From positions 9,548,001-9,612,000 of the forward strand of contig NZ_CP108053.1 of the NCBI RefSeq assembly GCF_036173105.1: a DNA stretch of 64,000 nt, read 5' to 3'. The translations under genes were made by a program, and so were the position numbers. The notes under the pieces were generated by a model, which was not told the origin of the DNA, searched no databases, and saw only the letters and a list, made by a program, of their open reading frames with translations. Of the stretch, positions 8,703 through 18,549 are shown in pieces (the stretch's first letter is position 1; each line of letters begins with the position of its first letter). Source of the stretch: Streptomyces sp. NBC_00287 (GTDB lineage: Bacteria; Actinomycetota; Actinomycetes; Streptomycetales; Streptomycetaceae).

Positions 8703-9371
8703 CTAGGTCCGTCCGTCGCGCAGGAGGGCCCAGATGATGTTGACGCGGCGGCGGGCGAGGGCGAGGACCGCCTGGGTATGGCGCTTGCCCTCGGCTCGCT
8801 TGCGTTCGTAAAACCGGCGGGATTCCTCGCACCTTCGGCTGCTGAACAACGCGGTGGTGTAGAAGACTCGTTGGAGTCTGCGGTTGTATCGCTGAGGGCG
8901 CCGCAGGTTACCGCTGATCTTGCCGGAGTCTCGCGGAGCGGGAGCGACACCGCCGAAGCCGGCGAGCCGGTCGGTAGTGCCGAAGATGGCCATGTCACCG
9001 CCGGTGGCGGTCAGGAACTCGGCGCCGAGGATGACGCCCAGGCCGGGCATGCTGGTGATCACTTCGAAGTCGCTGTGCTGGCGAAACCGGGCCTCGATGA
9101 GCTTGTCGATCTCGGCGACCTGCCGGTTGAGGGCCATCACCTCCTTCGCCAGAGTGTGCACCAGCTGGGCGGTCAGCTTCTCGCCTGGAAGGCTGGTGTG
9201 CTGGCGTTCGGCGGCCTGGAGGGCGGTCTCGACCAGCTGCTCGGCGTTGCGAACGCTGCGGTTGCGCAGCTAGGTCTCCAGGCGCTTGGCGTCGATCCGG
9301 CGGAAGGCGGCCGGGGTCTGGTAGCCGGTCAGCAGGGTGAGAGGGCCGGTGTTGGTGAGGTCCAGGGCCCG
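8703..9371 (-). pseudogene. IS110-family transposase, 5'-truncated with internal stop
   Basis: Read on the minus strand, the frame gives LTNTGPLTLLTGYQTPAAFRR, then a TAG at 9270-9272 where a Trp is expected (RLET*LRNRSV), then the transposase_20 domain (VITSMPGLGVILGAEFLTATGG, RLAGFGGVAPAPRDSG) to the stop at 8703. The N-terminal DEDD catalytic half is missing: at about 9371 the sequence switches to an MFS gene on the other strand. The gene is doubly broken. Confidence 0.85.
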
Positions 9372-9372
9372 T

Positions 9373-10056
9373 TGATCAGGCAGGACGGGGGAGCCGCCGG
9401 CACCATCGGGTTGATCATGGCGGCGGGCGGCATGGGCGGGCTGTGCGGGGCGCTGTCGGGCGGCCGGCTGAACCGGCGGCCGGCCATGCGGCAGGTCATG
9501 ATCTTCGCGCACACGGCATGGGCCCTGGTCATGCCCGCAGCGGTGTTCTTCCGGCAAGCCCCAGCACCTGGGGTTCTTATCTGGATAACGTCGTTTACAG
9601 CAGCCACTGTTACGGTCCCCGGCATGTTCTTACCAGGTGCGCATCACCCCCAACGACATGCAGGGGCGGGTCGGCGGTGTCGTCATGCTCCTGGTGTCCG
9701 GGGCGAGTTCGCTCGGCGCGCTCGGTACCGGATACCTGCTGGAGGCAGTCGGCAGCCGCGACATTCTCGTGGCGCTGTTGGCGGTGTTGGCGGTGCTGGC
9801 CCTGGTGGCGGCCGCCGTCTTCAGCAGGGCCGGAGCGGCCCGGGAGGACCGCGCGGACAGCATCGAACCACTCGACGCTGCGCACACCTCGTCGGGGCGG
9901 GCGGTGCTGCCCGGCCCCGGACGTGCCCGCGCCGGCCTCCGTCGTGGACGGGACGCCGGCCGATCCCCTCACCCACGAAGCGCGGAGAACCGATGGATGA
10001 CGCAGTGCGGCTGGAGTCGCTCACCAAGACCTACGGGTCCGGCGACAGCGCGGTGA
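9373..10056 (+). pseudogene. MFS transporter fragment with frameshift
   Basis: The sequence begins abruptly at the IS110 junction, within a transmembrane stretch (GLIMAAGGMGGLCGALSGGRL). It has hydrophobic helices to about 9620, then changes frame at about 9630: VPGMFL in the first frame, QVRITPNDMQGRVGG in the next. The RxTPxxMQGRVGG motif is characteristic of MFS exporters of the enterobactin/macrolide type. The tail overlaps the start of the ABC ATPase at 9993. Only the C-terminal part of the transporter remains, so it is inactive. Confidence 0.75.
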
Positions 10057-10766
10057 GCGCCTTGCGCGAGACCAGCTTGTCCTTCCCCCGCGGCAGTTTC
10101 ACCGCGATCATGGGGCCCTCGGGGTCCGGCAAGTCGACCCTGTTGCAGTGCGCGGCCGGGCTCGACCGGCCCACCTCGGGCCGGGTCTTCATCGACGGTC
10201 AGGACACCTCGGGCCTGAGCGAGACCCGGCTGACCGAACTCCGCCGCGCCTCCACCGGGTTCATCTTCCAGTCCTTCAACCTGCTGCCGTCGCTGACGGC
10301 CGAGCAGAACGTGGCGCTGCCGATGCGGCTGGCGGGCCGCAGGCCCCCGCGCGGCGCGGTCCGGCAAGCCCTCGCCCAGGTCGGCCTGGACAAGAAGGCC
10401 GGTAGCCGGCCCAGCCAGCTGTCCGGCGGACAGCAGCAGCGGGTGGCCATCGCCCGTGCCCTGGTGTCCCGGCCCGCCGTGCTCTTCGCTGACGAGCCGA
10501 CCGGCGCCCTCGACCTGTCGACCGGCCGTGAACTCCTGGTCACGCTGCGGGCGTTGGCGGGACCGGGCCGTGGCACCCCCGGCACCACTCCCGGCACCGA
10601 GGACCGGGTGACCACCACCATCGTCATGGTCACCCACGACCCGAACGTCGCCGCCTACGCGGACCGCGTGCTGTTCCTCGCCGACGGCAGCCTCGTCGGA
10701 GAGCTGCTCCAGCCGACCGCCGAGGACGTCGCCGCCCGCATGACGCACCTGGCGGTGTCGTCGTGA
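9993..10766 (+). CDS. ABC transporter ATP-binding protein (MacB/LolD-like)
   Basis: The 257-residue ATPase has Walker A GPSGSGKST (about residues 37-45), the FQSFNLLPSLTAEQN Q-loop region, signature LSGGQQQR, Walker B VLFADEPTGALD and H-loop VTHD. The frame is open far upstream, but ATG 9993 with GGAG at 9983 gives the family's usual start. The stop overlaps the GTG of the FtsX-type permease at 10763, so the two form one operon and one exporter. Substrate is unknown; such pairs often export peptides or antibiotics. Confidence 0.93.
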   Translation: MDDAVRLESLTKTYGSGDSAVSALRETSLSFPRGSFTAIMGPSGSGKSTLLQCAAGLDRPTSGRVFIDGQDTSGLSETRLTELRRASTGFIFQSFNLLPSLTAEQNVALPMRLAGRRPPRGAVRQALAQVGLDKKAGSRPSQLSGGQQQRVAIARALVSRPAVLFADEPTGALDLSTGRELLVTLRALAGPGRGTPGTTPGTEDRVTTTIVMVTHDPNVAAYADRVLFLADGSLVGELLQPTAEDVAARMTHLAVSS

Positions 10767-13252
10767 TCAGGGTGGCCTTCCAGACCCTGCGGGCGCGCTG
10801 GGTCTCCTTCCTCGGCACGGTGGTCGCCCTGGTCCTCGGGGTGGCGCAGGTCGCGGCCATGGGGCTGCTCGTGACGACGGCGTTCGACCTGCCCGACCGG
10901 CCGGTTGAGCGCTTCGCCGGCGCCGACACGGTCGTACGCCCGCAGTCGGACGGCTGGGACCCGGCCCACCACGACCTGGGCGTCCGCTCTCCCGAGGCGG
11001 CCCGCGGGCTGAGCACCGAACTGCGCGACCAGGTCGCCGCGACCGGCGAGACCGTCGTCGACCGTGCCTTCTACGCACAGCTGCGCGGCGGCCCCGAGGA
11101 CCAGGTCGGGCACCCGTGGGCGGTGGCCCGCTTCGGCGGCTACCGTCTCACCGACGGCGCCGCGCCGACCTCGGACGGGCAGATCGTCGTCCCCTCCGAC
11201 CGGGCCCGCACCGGCGACGAGGTGACCGTACTGACGGCGTCCACCGTGCGGACGTACACCGTCAGCGGCACCGTCGCCCCCGTCGGCTACGAGGACGCCG
11301 TCTTCTTCTCCGAGGCGGAGGCCGCTCGGCTGTCCCCGCGGATCGACTCGCTGGTGGCGCTCGGCCCCACGGACGCGGTCCGGGACGCTGTCGGGGAGAA
11401 GGCCGACGTCCTCACCGGCCAGGACCGGCACAAGGCCGACGCCAGCGAGGCCGAGGACCGCGAGACCCTGGACAACACGATCACGCTGGTGCCGGTGATG
11501 GCGAGCGTCGCCGGGACCACCGCCATCTTCGTGGTGGCGTCCACCTTCGCCTTCGCGGTCGTCCAGCGCCGCAGGGAGGTCGCCCTGCTCCGCGCGGTCG
11601 GCGCCACCCCCAAGCAGGTGCGGAAGATGGTCCGCAACGAGGCCCTCCTGGTGGGCGGCGTGGCCGCTGCCGTGGGCACCGCCCTCGGCCTGTTCGGGGC
11701 GCAGCTCCTCGCCGACATGCTGATCTCCATGGGGGTGTCGCCGGACTGGTTCACCGTCACCCCGTCCCTGCACTGGACCGTGCTCGCGCCGCTCGCCGCC
11801 GCCTTCCTGGTCGGGCTGCTGGTGTCGGTCGGCGGTGCGGCCGCCGCGGCCCGCCGAGCCGGCTCCATCCAGCCCGTCGAAGCGCTGCGGGAAGCCGCCG
11901 TGGACGACACGGGCGTCACCCCGGGCCGCGCCCTGCTCGGTGTCGTGGCCCTCCTCGGAGGCGTCGGCTGGACCGCCTGGATCGCCACCGGCTCCCCGGT
12001 GACGGTGCTCTCGCCCACGGTGTACGTGGTCTCGCTGATGGTGCCGGTGCTGGCGGCGGCCGTGCTCGCCCCGCTGGCCGTGGGCCCGCTGGCCCGGCTT
12101 CTGATGTGGCCGTGGCGCCGCGCCGACGGCCCCACCGCGATGCTGGTCCGGGAGAGCGCGCTGACCGCACGCCGCCGGACCGCGGCGACGGCCGCGCCGG
12201 TACTGCTCACCGTCGGCCTGGCGTTCTCCCTGCTCGCCGCCACCGACTCGCTGGGCGCCGCCCGGGACAGCGGCCTGCAGAACCGGATCGTCTCCGACTA
12301 CGCCCTCGCCCCCGACGACACCCCCGGCATCAGCACCGAGGTGATCGAGCGGGTCGCCGAGGTGCCCGGCGTGCAGATCGCCGCGCCGCTGCTGACCACG
12401 GTCTACTGGAAGGACGAGGACCGTTACGACGAGAACGACGGCCTGGTGGTCGACCCCGAGGCGCTGAAGCGGACCATGGACCTCAAGGTCGTCGAGGGCT
12501 CCCTCGACGGCCTCGACGAGAACAGCATGGCCGTCGCCGACCTGTGGCGCATGGACCTCGGCTCCACGCAGACCGTGCTGATGGCCGACGGCAGCACCCA
12601 GAAGCTGAAGGTGGCCGCCGTGTACGAGGCGCTGCGCGGCGAGGACGTGGCCTACCTGCCGTCCCGGTTCACCGACACCGCGCTGTTCGCACGCGACGGC
12701 CTGGCCCGCCGCGCGTACATCTCCCTGGACGAGGGCACCGACCAGGAGGCCGCGACCGCCGCCATCCGCAAGGCGGTCGCCGGCAGCGGCGCCACCTTCA
12801 TGACGCGGGACGAACTGGTCGCCTCCGAGGCCGCCTACGCCCGGCACCTGAACGAGGTCCGGCAGCGCTCCACCGCGGTGATCATCATGTTGTTCTGCTT
12901 CATCGCGATCCTCAATACGCTGCTGATGGCCACCGCGGACCGCTGGCGCGATCTGGCGGTGCTGCGGACCGCGGGCGCCACCCCCAGGCAGGTGCTGCGG
13001 TTCTTCGTCGCAGAGTCGCTCCTGGTGTCCGCGATCGGTGTGGTGCTGGCGCTGGCCGCCACCGCCGTCAACCTGGCCGGATTGTGGGGAGCCCTGTTCC
13101 AGCTCTTCGGCACCACCCCGATCGTCGTGCCGTACGCGGTGGTCACGGGCGTCGCCGTGGTCTCCACCCTGCTGGCGCTCCTCGGCACGGTCCTGCCGGT
13201 CGGAGCGGCGCTGCGGGCCCGAGCCGTGCAGCTGATCGGAGCCCGCGAGTAG
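10763..13252 (+). CDS. FtsX-type ABC transporter permease
   Basis: The 829-residue membrane protein has the usual Streptomyces duplicated FtsX/MacB layout. There is an N-terminal helix (LRARWVSFLGTVVALVLGVAQ), a large periplasm-like domain, a three-helix FtsX block around residues 250-360 (VVQRRREVALLRAVGATPKQVRKM), a second pair of helices and extracellular domain, and a C-terminal FtsX block (DLAVLRTAGATPRQVLRFF). It is translationally coupled to the ATPase at 9993 (GTGA). A strong terminator hairpin follows at 13298. Confidence 0.92.
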   Translation: MIRVAFQTLRARWVSFLGTVVALVLGVAQVAAMGLLVTTAFDLPDRPVERFAGADTVVRPQSDGWDPAHHDLGVRSPEAARGLSTELRDQVAATGETVVDRAFYAQLRGGPEDQVGHPWAVARFGGYRLTDGAAPTSDGQIVVPSDRARTGDEVTVLTASTVRTYTVSGTVAPVGYEDAVFFSEAEAARLSPRIDSLVALGPTDAVRDAVGEKADVLTGQDRHKADASEAEDRETLDNTITLVPVMASVAGTTAIFVVASTFAFAVVQRRREVALLRAVGATPKQVRKMVRNEALLVGGVAAAVGTALGLFGAQLLADMLISMGVSPDWFTVTPSLHWTVLAPLAAAFLVGLLVSVGGAAAAARRAGSIQPVEALREAAVDDTGVTPGRALLGVVALLGGVGWTAWIATGSPVTVLSPTVYVVSLMVPVLAAAVLAPLAVGPLARLLMWPWRRADGPTAMLVRESALTARRRTAATAAPVLLTVGLAFSLLAATDSLGAARDSGLQNRIVSDYALAPDDTPGISTEVIERVAEVPGVQIAAPLLTTVYWKDEDRYDENDGLVVDPEALKRTMDLKVVEGSLDGLDENSMAVADLWRMDLGSTQTVLMADGSTQKLKVAAVYEALRGEDVAYLPSRFTDTALFARDGLARRAYISLDEGTDQEAATAAIRKAVAGSGATFMTRDELVASEAAYARHLNEVRQRSTAVIIMLFCFIAILNTLLMATADRWRDLAVLRTAGATPRQVLRFFVAESLLVSAIGVVLALAATAVNLAGLWGALFQLFGTTPIVVPYAVVTGVAVVSTLLALLGTVLPVGAALRARAVQLIGARE

Positions 13253-13297
13253 GACACTCCGGCACGCCTCCGCACCCCCCGCACCACCCCGGACCCA

Positions 13298-13337
13298 CAC
13301 GGCTCGGTCCCGAATCCCCCGTCGGGACCGGGCCGTG
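13298..13337 (+). terminator. Rho-independent-like hairpin after the ABC operon
   Basis: A 16-bp stem (CACGGCTCGGTCCCGA with TCGGGACCGGGCCGTG, one G-T pair) encloses an 8-base loop. There is no U-run, as is common in Streptomyces. Confidence 0.75.
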
Positions 13338-13636
13338 GGCACCCCTCAATCAGGGCCTTTGCCGTGCTCCTATCAAGCCACACCGACCGGTGCGGCCCCG
13401 CGAGCCGCACAAGGGGACCAGGCCACGACCGCGAGGCCGGGCAGGAAGTGGTGGAGCGAGCTCCCGGAACCACCAGCAGCATGACATTGAGGAGATGGTG
13501 TAGCCGGGCATGGTCCCAGAACGCGCGGGTGTCTGCCCGGGGCGTGCATCCGCTGGCCGTGCGTGCTCCCAGAGCAAGGGCAGGCCATCGCGCAAGTCTC
13601 CCTGGTGAACGGGCAGTTCAACCGGAGGAGCACGCG

Positions 13637-14400
13637 ATGGTCTTGTCCCAGTCTGAGCTGATGCGGCTGCTTGAGTCACTACGCAGGGCCGATGGAGTTG
13701 AAGCAATCAGGGTGGTGTGCGAGCGCATCCTGCAGGAGCTGATCGAGGCCGAGGCCACCGAGGTGATCGGTGCCGCGCCGGGCGAGCACTCCGAGACGCG
13801 CACGACCTGGCGCAACGGACACCGGGAGAGGCTGCTGACCACGCAGGCCGGCGACCTGGACCTGAAGATCCCGAAGTTGCGGACCGGGTCGTTCTTTCCC
13901 TCGTTGCTGGAACGCCGGCGGCGGATCGACCGGGCGCTGTTCGCCGTGGTGATGGAGGCATACGTGCACGGGGTCTCGACCCGCTCGGTCGATGACCTGG
14001 TCAAAGCACTCGGTGCGGACAGCGGGATCTCCAAGTCCGAGGTCTCCCGCATCTGCGGTGAGCTGGACGAGGAGCTGACCGCATTCAAGGAACGGCCGCT
14101 GGACCACACCGTCTTCCCCTGCGTCTTCCTGGGCGCCACCTACTGCAAGGCGCGGGTCAACCACCGGATCGTCTCGCAGGCCGTGGTCATCGCCACCGGG
14201 ATCTCCGCCACCGGGCACCGCGAGATCCTGGGGCTGATGGTCGGCGACAGTGAGTCGAAGCCGCTTTGGACGAAGTTCCTGCGCAGCCTGCGGGCCAGCG
14301 GCCTGGACAACGTCCAGCTGGTCATCTCCGACAGCCACAGCGGCCTGGTGGCCGCGATCCGCACCGTTTTCCTCGCCGCGGCCTGGCAACGGTGCCGGGT
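13637..14400 (+). pseudogene. IS256-family (mutator) transposase, truncated and mutated
   Basis: An ATG with GGAGGAG upstream opens a typical mutator transposase (EATEVIGAAPGEHSETRTTWRNGHRER, LKIPKLRTGSFFPSLLERRRRID, YVHGVSTRSVDDLVKALG). The first catalytic Asp, normally in FLDATY, is Gly here (FLGATYCKARV). The second Asp survives (VISDSHSGL). Homology stops at AWQRCRVQ, before the conserved C-terminal third and its Glu. The frame runs on to 14488 through unrelated sequence. The protein cannot be active. Confidence 0.85.
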
Positions 14401-14598
14401 TCAGTGCGCCGAGGTTGGACGAGGCTGTAGCCGCTGGTCTTCCTGGGCTCGCCTGCTTCGCTCCTCAGCGCGCCACCCGCGGCTTTGAGGAGCGGCGGGT
14501 GGCGGCTGGACTGTGCGCTCTCCGGCTACCTCAGGGCGAGCGACCCTGGAGACGGCTCGCTCATGGGCTTCAGCCTGGTAGCGAGGGCCGACCTGCCG

Positions 14599-15069
14599 TC
14601 ACTCCCCGGTGACGCCTTCCACGCTTCCGCCCGACCCGCCGCGCCCCACGAACACCTCTGCCCACCGGCTGGTCCCGCCGGAGTGCACTCGCACGCCGCA
14701 CCGAACCGACAGCGTGGTGACGATGCCAAGACCTCGGCCGTGCTCGTCCGGGTCACAGGCAGCTGTCGGCACTTGTGCCGGAGCCGCAGGTCCGGTGTCG
14801 GTCACCTCGACGCGTACGACGCCGCGCTGGTCCACCGGGCCCCGCGTCAGCCTCAGCGTCGCCGGCGGCAGGGCGTGCACGATCGCATTGGTGAGCAGTT
14901 CCGAGACCACCAGGAGCACGTCTTCGAGGACGTCGCCCGCCAGCGTCCAATCGGTGAGGACCGCGCGTACATGTCGACGTAGCGATGAGACCGCCCCCGC
15001 GGCGTGCGGCACCGGAAGGATGTGTTCCACCTCCCCGCGAGGCGCGGTGCCGAGCTGCGCCATGATCAT
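14599..15069 (-). CDS. Anti-sigma-factor-like ATP-binding protein
   Basis: The 156-residue protein is a HATPase_c_2 domain alone: N-box VVSELLTNAIVHA, the VRVEVTDTGP strand and G-box GRGLGIVTTL. It matches the abundant Streptomyces RsbW/SpoIIAB-like kinases that bind sigma factors or anti-anti-sigma proteins. Translation may begin at 15069 or at the ATG two codons later (15063). No partner sigma or antagonist gene adjoins it, so its target is unknown. It diverges from the IclR gene. Confidence 0.85.
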   Translation of the reverse strand: MIMAQLGTAPRGEVEHILPVPHAAGAVSSLRRHVRAVLTDWTLAGDVLEDVLLVVSELLTNAIVHALPPATLRLTRGPVDQRGVVRVEVTDTGPAAPAQVPTAACDPDEHGRGLGIVTTLSVRCGVRVHSGGTSRWAEVFVGRGGSGGSVEGVTGE

Positions 15070-15212
15070 GGGCCCTCCTCAGGCAAGCGTTGCCCGGCCG
15101 GGAGCCGAGCGTCATGACACGCTAAGGAGGGAAATGGGGCCGGTCAACGAACAGCGGTCGGCATTACCGAACGGGGGTCTAAATTGGGGTGAAATCGGAC
15201 TACTATCGCTTC

Positions 15213-15980
15213 ATGGCCGGCCCGGTCCAGTCCATAGAACGGGCGGCAGCGATCTTGCGTCTGCTCGCCGGCGGTTCCCGGCGGCTGGGCCTCGGTGAGG
15301 TGGCGTCGTCCCTCGGGCTGGCCAAGGGCACAGCCCACGGGATTCTGCGCACGCTGCAACACGTGGACTTCGTGGAGCAGGACCCGGCGACCGGGAAATA
15401 CCAGCTCGGCGGGGCGCTGTTGCACCTCGGCACCAGTTACCTCGACGTCAATGAACTGCGTTCGCGCTCCCTCAACTGGGCCGACGCCCTGGCCGGCCGC
15501 AGTGGGGAGACGGTCCGCCTGGGCACGCCGCTGGAGGGCAGAGTGCTCGTCATCCACCACGTGTTCCGGCCGGACGACACCCTCCAGACCCTGGACGTGG
15601 GCGCACTGCTGCCGCTGCACGCCTCCTCGCTTGGCAAGGTCCTGCTGGCCTTCGGCACCGCGCCGGTCGCCCCCCTGCTGGAGACCGAACTGGAGGCCTA
15701 CACCCGGCACACCCTGGTCCTCCGGGACGACCTCAACCGGGCGCTCGACGAGATCCGGGACCTCGGCTGGGGCGCCGAGGTGCAGGAATTGAGCATGGGC
15801 GAAGCCGGAATCGCCGCACCGATCCGGGGGCAGGGCGGTCTCGTGGTGGGCGCGATCGGCGTCTCCGGCCCCGTCGAGCGGATCTGCGACACCAAAGGCC
15901 GGCCTCAGCCGGCCCTGATCACCTTGCTGCGGGAAGCGGCACGGGCGATCTCCAGAGACCTGGGCGCGGCCCGCTGGTAG
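15213..15980 (+). CDS. gylR: IclR-family regulator, GylR-like
   Basis: The protein is about 255 residues from ATG 15213 (MAGPVQSIERAAAILRLL). A GTG at 15189 would add eight residues. It has the N-terminal winged helix (LGLGEVASSLGLAKGTAHGILRTLQ) and the C-terminal IclR effector domain (LPLHASSLGKVLLAF, GIAAPIRG). The N-terminus and helix-turn-helix closely follow GylR, the glycerol operon regulator of Streptomyces. It lies 41 bases upstream of a glycerol kinase gene in the same direction, which supports that role. The symbol is by similarity and gene order. Confidence 0.8.
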   Translation: MAGPVQSIERAAAILRLLAGGSRRLGLGEVASSLGLAKGTAHGILRTLQHVDFVEQDPATGKYQLGGALLHLGTSYLDVNELRSRSLNWADALAGRSGETVRLGTPLEGRVLVIHHVFRPDDTLQTLDVGALLPLHASSLGKVLLAFGTAPVAPLLETELEAYTRHTLVLRDDLNRALDEIRDLGWGAEVQELSMGEAGIAAPIRGQGGLVVGAIGVSGPVERICDTKGRPQPALITLLREAARAISRDLGAARW

Positions 15981-16021
15981 GTCCCAACGCCTGAGCGACC
16001 CATCGGAAAGCAGGCCCGATC

Positions 16022-17536
16022 ATGGTTGAACGGTATGTGATGTCCATCGACCAGGGCACCACCTCCACACGATGCATTCTGTTCGACCACAGCGGACGGC
16101 TGGTGTCGGTCGCCCAGCGGGAGCATCAGCAGTACTTCCCCCGGCCCGGGTGGGTCGAGCACGACGCCGTCGAGATCTGGCGCAATCTCCAGCGCATCGT
16201 GCCCGAGGCACTGTCGAACGCCGGCCTGGACCCCGGACAGATCTCCGCCGTCGGCATCGCCAACCAGCGGGAGACGACCGTGCTGTGGGACCGGCGGACC
16301 GGCGTTCCGCTGGGCAGGGCGATCGTCTGGCAGGACACCCGCACCGCGCCGCTCGTGGAGGACCTGAGGATCCAGCCTGGGAACGATTTCTTCCTCGAAC
16401 GCTGCTGTCTGCCTCCCTCGACCTACTTCTCCGCACCCCGTATCCGCTGGCTGTTCGACCACGTCCCCGGGCTGGAGCAGCGCGCCCGGGACGGCGAGGT
16501 GCTGTTCGGCACGATGGAGAGCTGGCTGATCTGGAATCTCACCGGCGGTACGGACGGCGGACTGCACATCACCGACGCCACCAATGCCAGCCGTACGATG
16601 CTCATCGACATCCGCACGCTGACCTGGGATGACGTGTTGATGGAGTTCTTCGGGGTCCCGCGTGCGATGCTGCCGGAGATCCGCTCCTCGGCCGAGAGCT
16701 ACGGCGAGGCCCGCACTGTGCTGCCGGGCGTGCGCATCGCGGCGGCCCTGGGCGACCAGCAGGCGGCTCTGTTCGGACAGACCTGTTTCTCGCCCGGCGA
16801 GGCGAAATGCACGTACGGGACCGGCAGCTTCCTGATGATGAACACCGGTACCGACCTCGTACGGTCCCGGCACGGGCTGCTCACCACCGTCGCGTACAAG
16901 ATAGCCAAGCAGCCCACGGTCTACGCCCTGGAGGGCCCGATCGCCGTCACCGGTTCGCTGGTCCAGTGGTTCCGTGACCGCCTGGGCCTGATCAACAGCG
17001 CACCCGAGATCGAAACCCTGGCGCGCACGGTCGAGGACAACGGCGGCTGCTACATCGTCCCCGCCTTCTCCGGCCTGTTCGCACCCCACTGGCGCAGCGA
17101 CGCCCGAGGCGTCATCGTCGGGCTCACCTCCTACATCACCAAGGGGCATTTGGCCCGAGCCGTCCTGGAGGCCACCGCCTGGCAGACACGAGAGGTCGTC
17201 GACGCCATGAACGCCGACTCCGCGCTCGCCCTGAAGGAGCTCAAGGTGGACGGAGGCATGACGTCCGACCACTTGCTCATGCAGTTCCTGGCCGACGTGC
17301 TCGACGTGCCCGTGGTCCGGCCCCTGGTCGCCGAGACGGTGTCCCTGGGCGCGGCCTACGCCGCCGGCCTCGCCGTGGGCTACTGGCCGGATCTGGCTAT
17401 CCTGCGCCGTAACTGGCACCGGGCCGCCCAGTGGCTGCCGGACATGGACCCCGAACGGCGCGACTGGGAGTACGACTGCTGGCAGCGAGCCGTTCAGCGG
17501 TCCCTTGGATGGATCCGACCGCCGAGACGCTCGTGA
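16022..17536 (+). CDS. glpK: Glycerol kinase
   Basis: The 504-residue protein is full length for GlpK. It has the N-terminal FGGY phosphate-binding motif (SIDQGTTSTRCILFD), ANQRETTVLWDRRTG, the VWQDTRTA strand and a C-terminal ATP-binding block (KVDGGMTSDHLLMQFLAD). It phosphorylates glycerol to glycerol-3-phosphate. The upstream neighbour is a GylR-like regulator. The usual partners glpF (facilitator) and glpD (dehydrogenase) are absent here, so this is probably a second or rearranged copy of the glycerol operon. Confidence 0.93.
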   Translation: MVERYVMSIDQGTTSTRCILFDHSGRLVSVAQREHQQYFPRPGWVEHDAVEIWRNLQRIVPEALSNAGLDPGQISAVGIANQRETTVLWDRRTGVPLGRAIVWQDTRTAPLVEDLRIQPGNDFFLERCCLPPSTYFSAPRIRWLFDHVPGLEQRARDGEVLFGTMESWLIWNLTGGTDGGLHITDATNASRTMLIDIRTLTWDDVLMEFFGVPRAMLPEIRSSAESYGEARTVLPGVRIAAALGDQQAALFGQTCFSPGEAKCTYGTGSFLMMNTGTDLVRSRHGLLTTVAYKIAKQPTVYALEGPIAVTGSLVQWFRDRLGLINSAPEIETLARTVEDNGGCYIVPAFSGLFAPHWRSDARGVIVGLTSYITKGHLARAVLEATAWQTREVVDAMNADSALALKELKVDGGMTSDHLLMQFLADVLDVPVVRPLVAETVSLGAAYAAGLAVGYWPDLAILRRNWHRAAQWLPDMDPERRDWEYDCWQRAVQRSLGWIRPPRRS

Positions 17537-17566
17537 CGTCTCCCCCCTTCCGCGGCCGGCCCCTGC

Positions 17567-17653
17567 TCATGCCCGCCCATGTACCTCCTGCGAGCGTCGT
17601 GCCAGTGCGTCGATGACGATCGCCGCGAACAGCACCCCGCCCGTGATCATGAA
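17567..17653 (-). pseudogene. C-terminal scrap of a sugar ABC permease
   Basis: The minus strand reads QFMITGGVLFAAIVIDALARR followed by a short tail and stop, the typical last helix and end of RbsC/XylH-type permeases. Upstream sequence in that frame is unrelated. Only about 29 codons survive. Confidence 0.5.
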
Positions 17654-18549
17654 CTGGCGGCACGGGAGCCTCGTGCGTTTCGCATCCCACCAGCGTCACC
17701 CGATCAGTGGCCCCACTGAAAATGCTCATTGATAGCCGCAGGTCGCCGTCTGTCGTTGCGTCGTAGGTGGCCATCTTGGGGTGCGCGGAAGGCTTCGGAT
17801 CGATCCGCAGGTAGTGGCAAGGGGTGACGGGAAGCTCGTTTGCCGTCACCCTTCCCGCGCCGCCTACGAGGACCGGGCCGCAGCCGGATCACTGGCGTCC
17901 GGGCCGCGGCCGGGTCGTTGCTGTGAGGTCACCGCAGGTCGCGGAAGAACTCCCTGACATCGCGGGTGAGCAGGTCGGGGGCCTCCAGGGCCACCCACGG
18001 GATGGATCGCTCGGACATACGGCAGGACGTGCTCGAAGGAGCAGCCTGCTTCCTGGGCGCATGCCTGTAGACGCTGATCCACGTTCGGTAGAACGCCGTT
18101 TCTCCTGTGAACGAAGACCTGGCCCTCCCAAAAGGTCAGGCAGGCCAGCACCCAGCTTCACAGCCGCAGCCTGTAATTCGATGGCGGGCACCGTACCGAC
18201 ACCCCACAGGGCGGCGTCGGCGGCCGACCGGCTCGGCCGCTCACGCCGACGGGCTGCGTCGGCTCCGACGCCATCCGGGATCAAACCGCGGGGGCGGCTG
18301 GGCGGGAGGATGGCCGGCACGATGCCGCGAGCGCGAATCTGGTTGATCGTATGCGATCGCCGTGAATGCGTGTTGGAGTCCGGCGGCCGTGGCCGTCGGC
18401 AACTTCCGTACCTGAACATCGACAGCGCTCCCACCGGCGGCTCAGGTCTGGCCGGTCTGCCGGTGGGGCAGAAAACCTGTGATCGGCTGTAATCGCGCCG
18501 GGGCGCTGGACACAAACAGTCTGCGAGCATCATCGGAAGGGGAGGCCGT
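17654..18549. other. Gene-poor interval of degraded fragments
   Basis: Between the glpK region and the sigma operon there is no intact gene. Minus-strand frames at 17864-18151 (CSFEHVLPYVRAI and, in another frame, WVALEAPDLLTRDVREFF before a stop near 17930) suggest a broken protein that I could not identify. A likely IS5 scrap is listed separately. The sigma promoter must lie at the right end. Confidence 0.4.
18250..18400 (-). pseudogene. Probable IS5-type transposase scrap
   Basis: Minus-strand frames give RSHTINQIRARGIVPAI and, one frame over, GRPPRFDPGW. These resemble in order the SRAIRxxxRxRGIxAxIPxP and GRPPxFD blocks of DDE_Tnp_1 transposases. It is frame-shifted and has no ends. Confidence 0.35.

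Noticed and set aside
8667..9992. N-terminal extension of the ABC ATPase frame
   Set aside because: It runs antisense to the IS110 remnant and through the MFS scrap; a normal ATPase start exists at 9993 with a ribosome site.
10655..13342. An 895-codon minus-strand open frame over the ABC permease
   Set aside because: Extremely rich in Gly, Arg, His and Gln without domains; a shadow of the permease gene, which has clear FtsX blocks.
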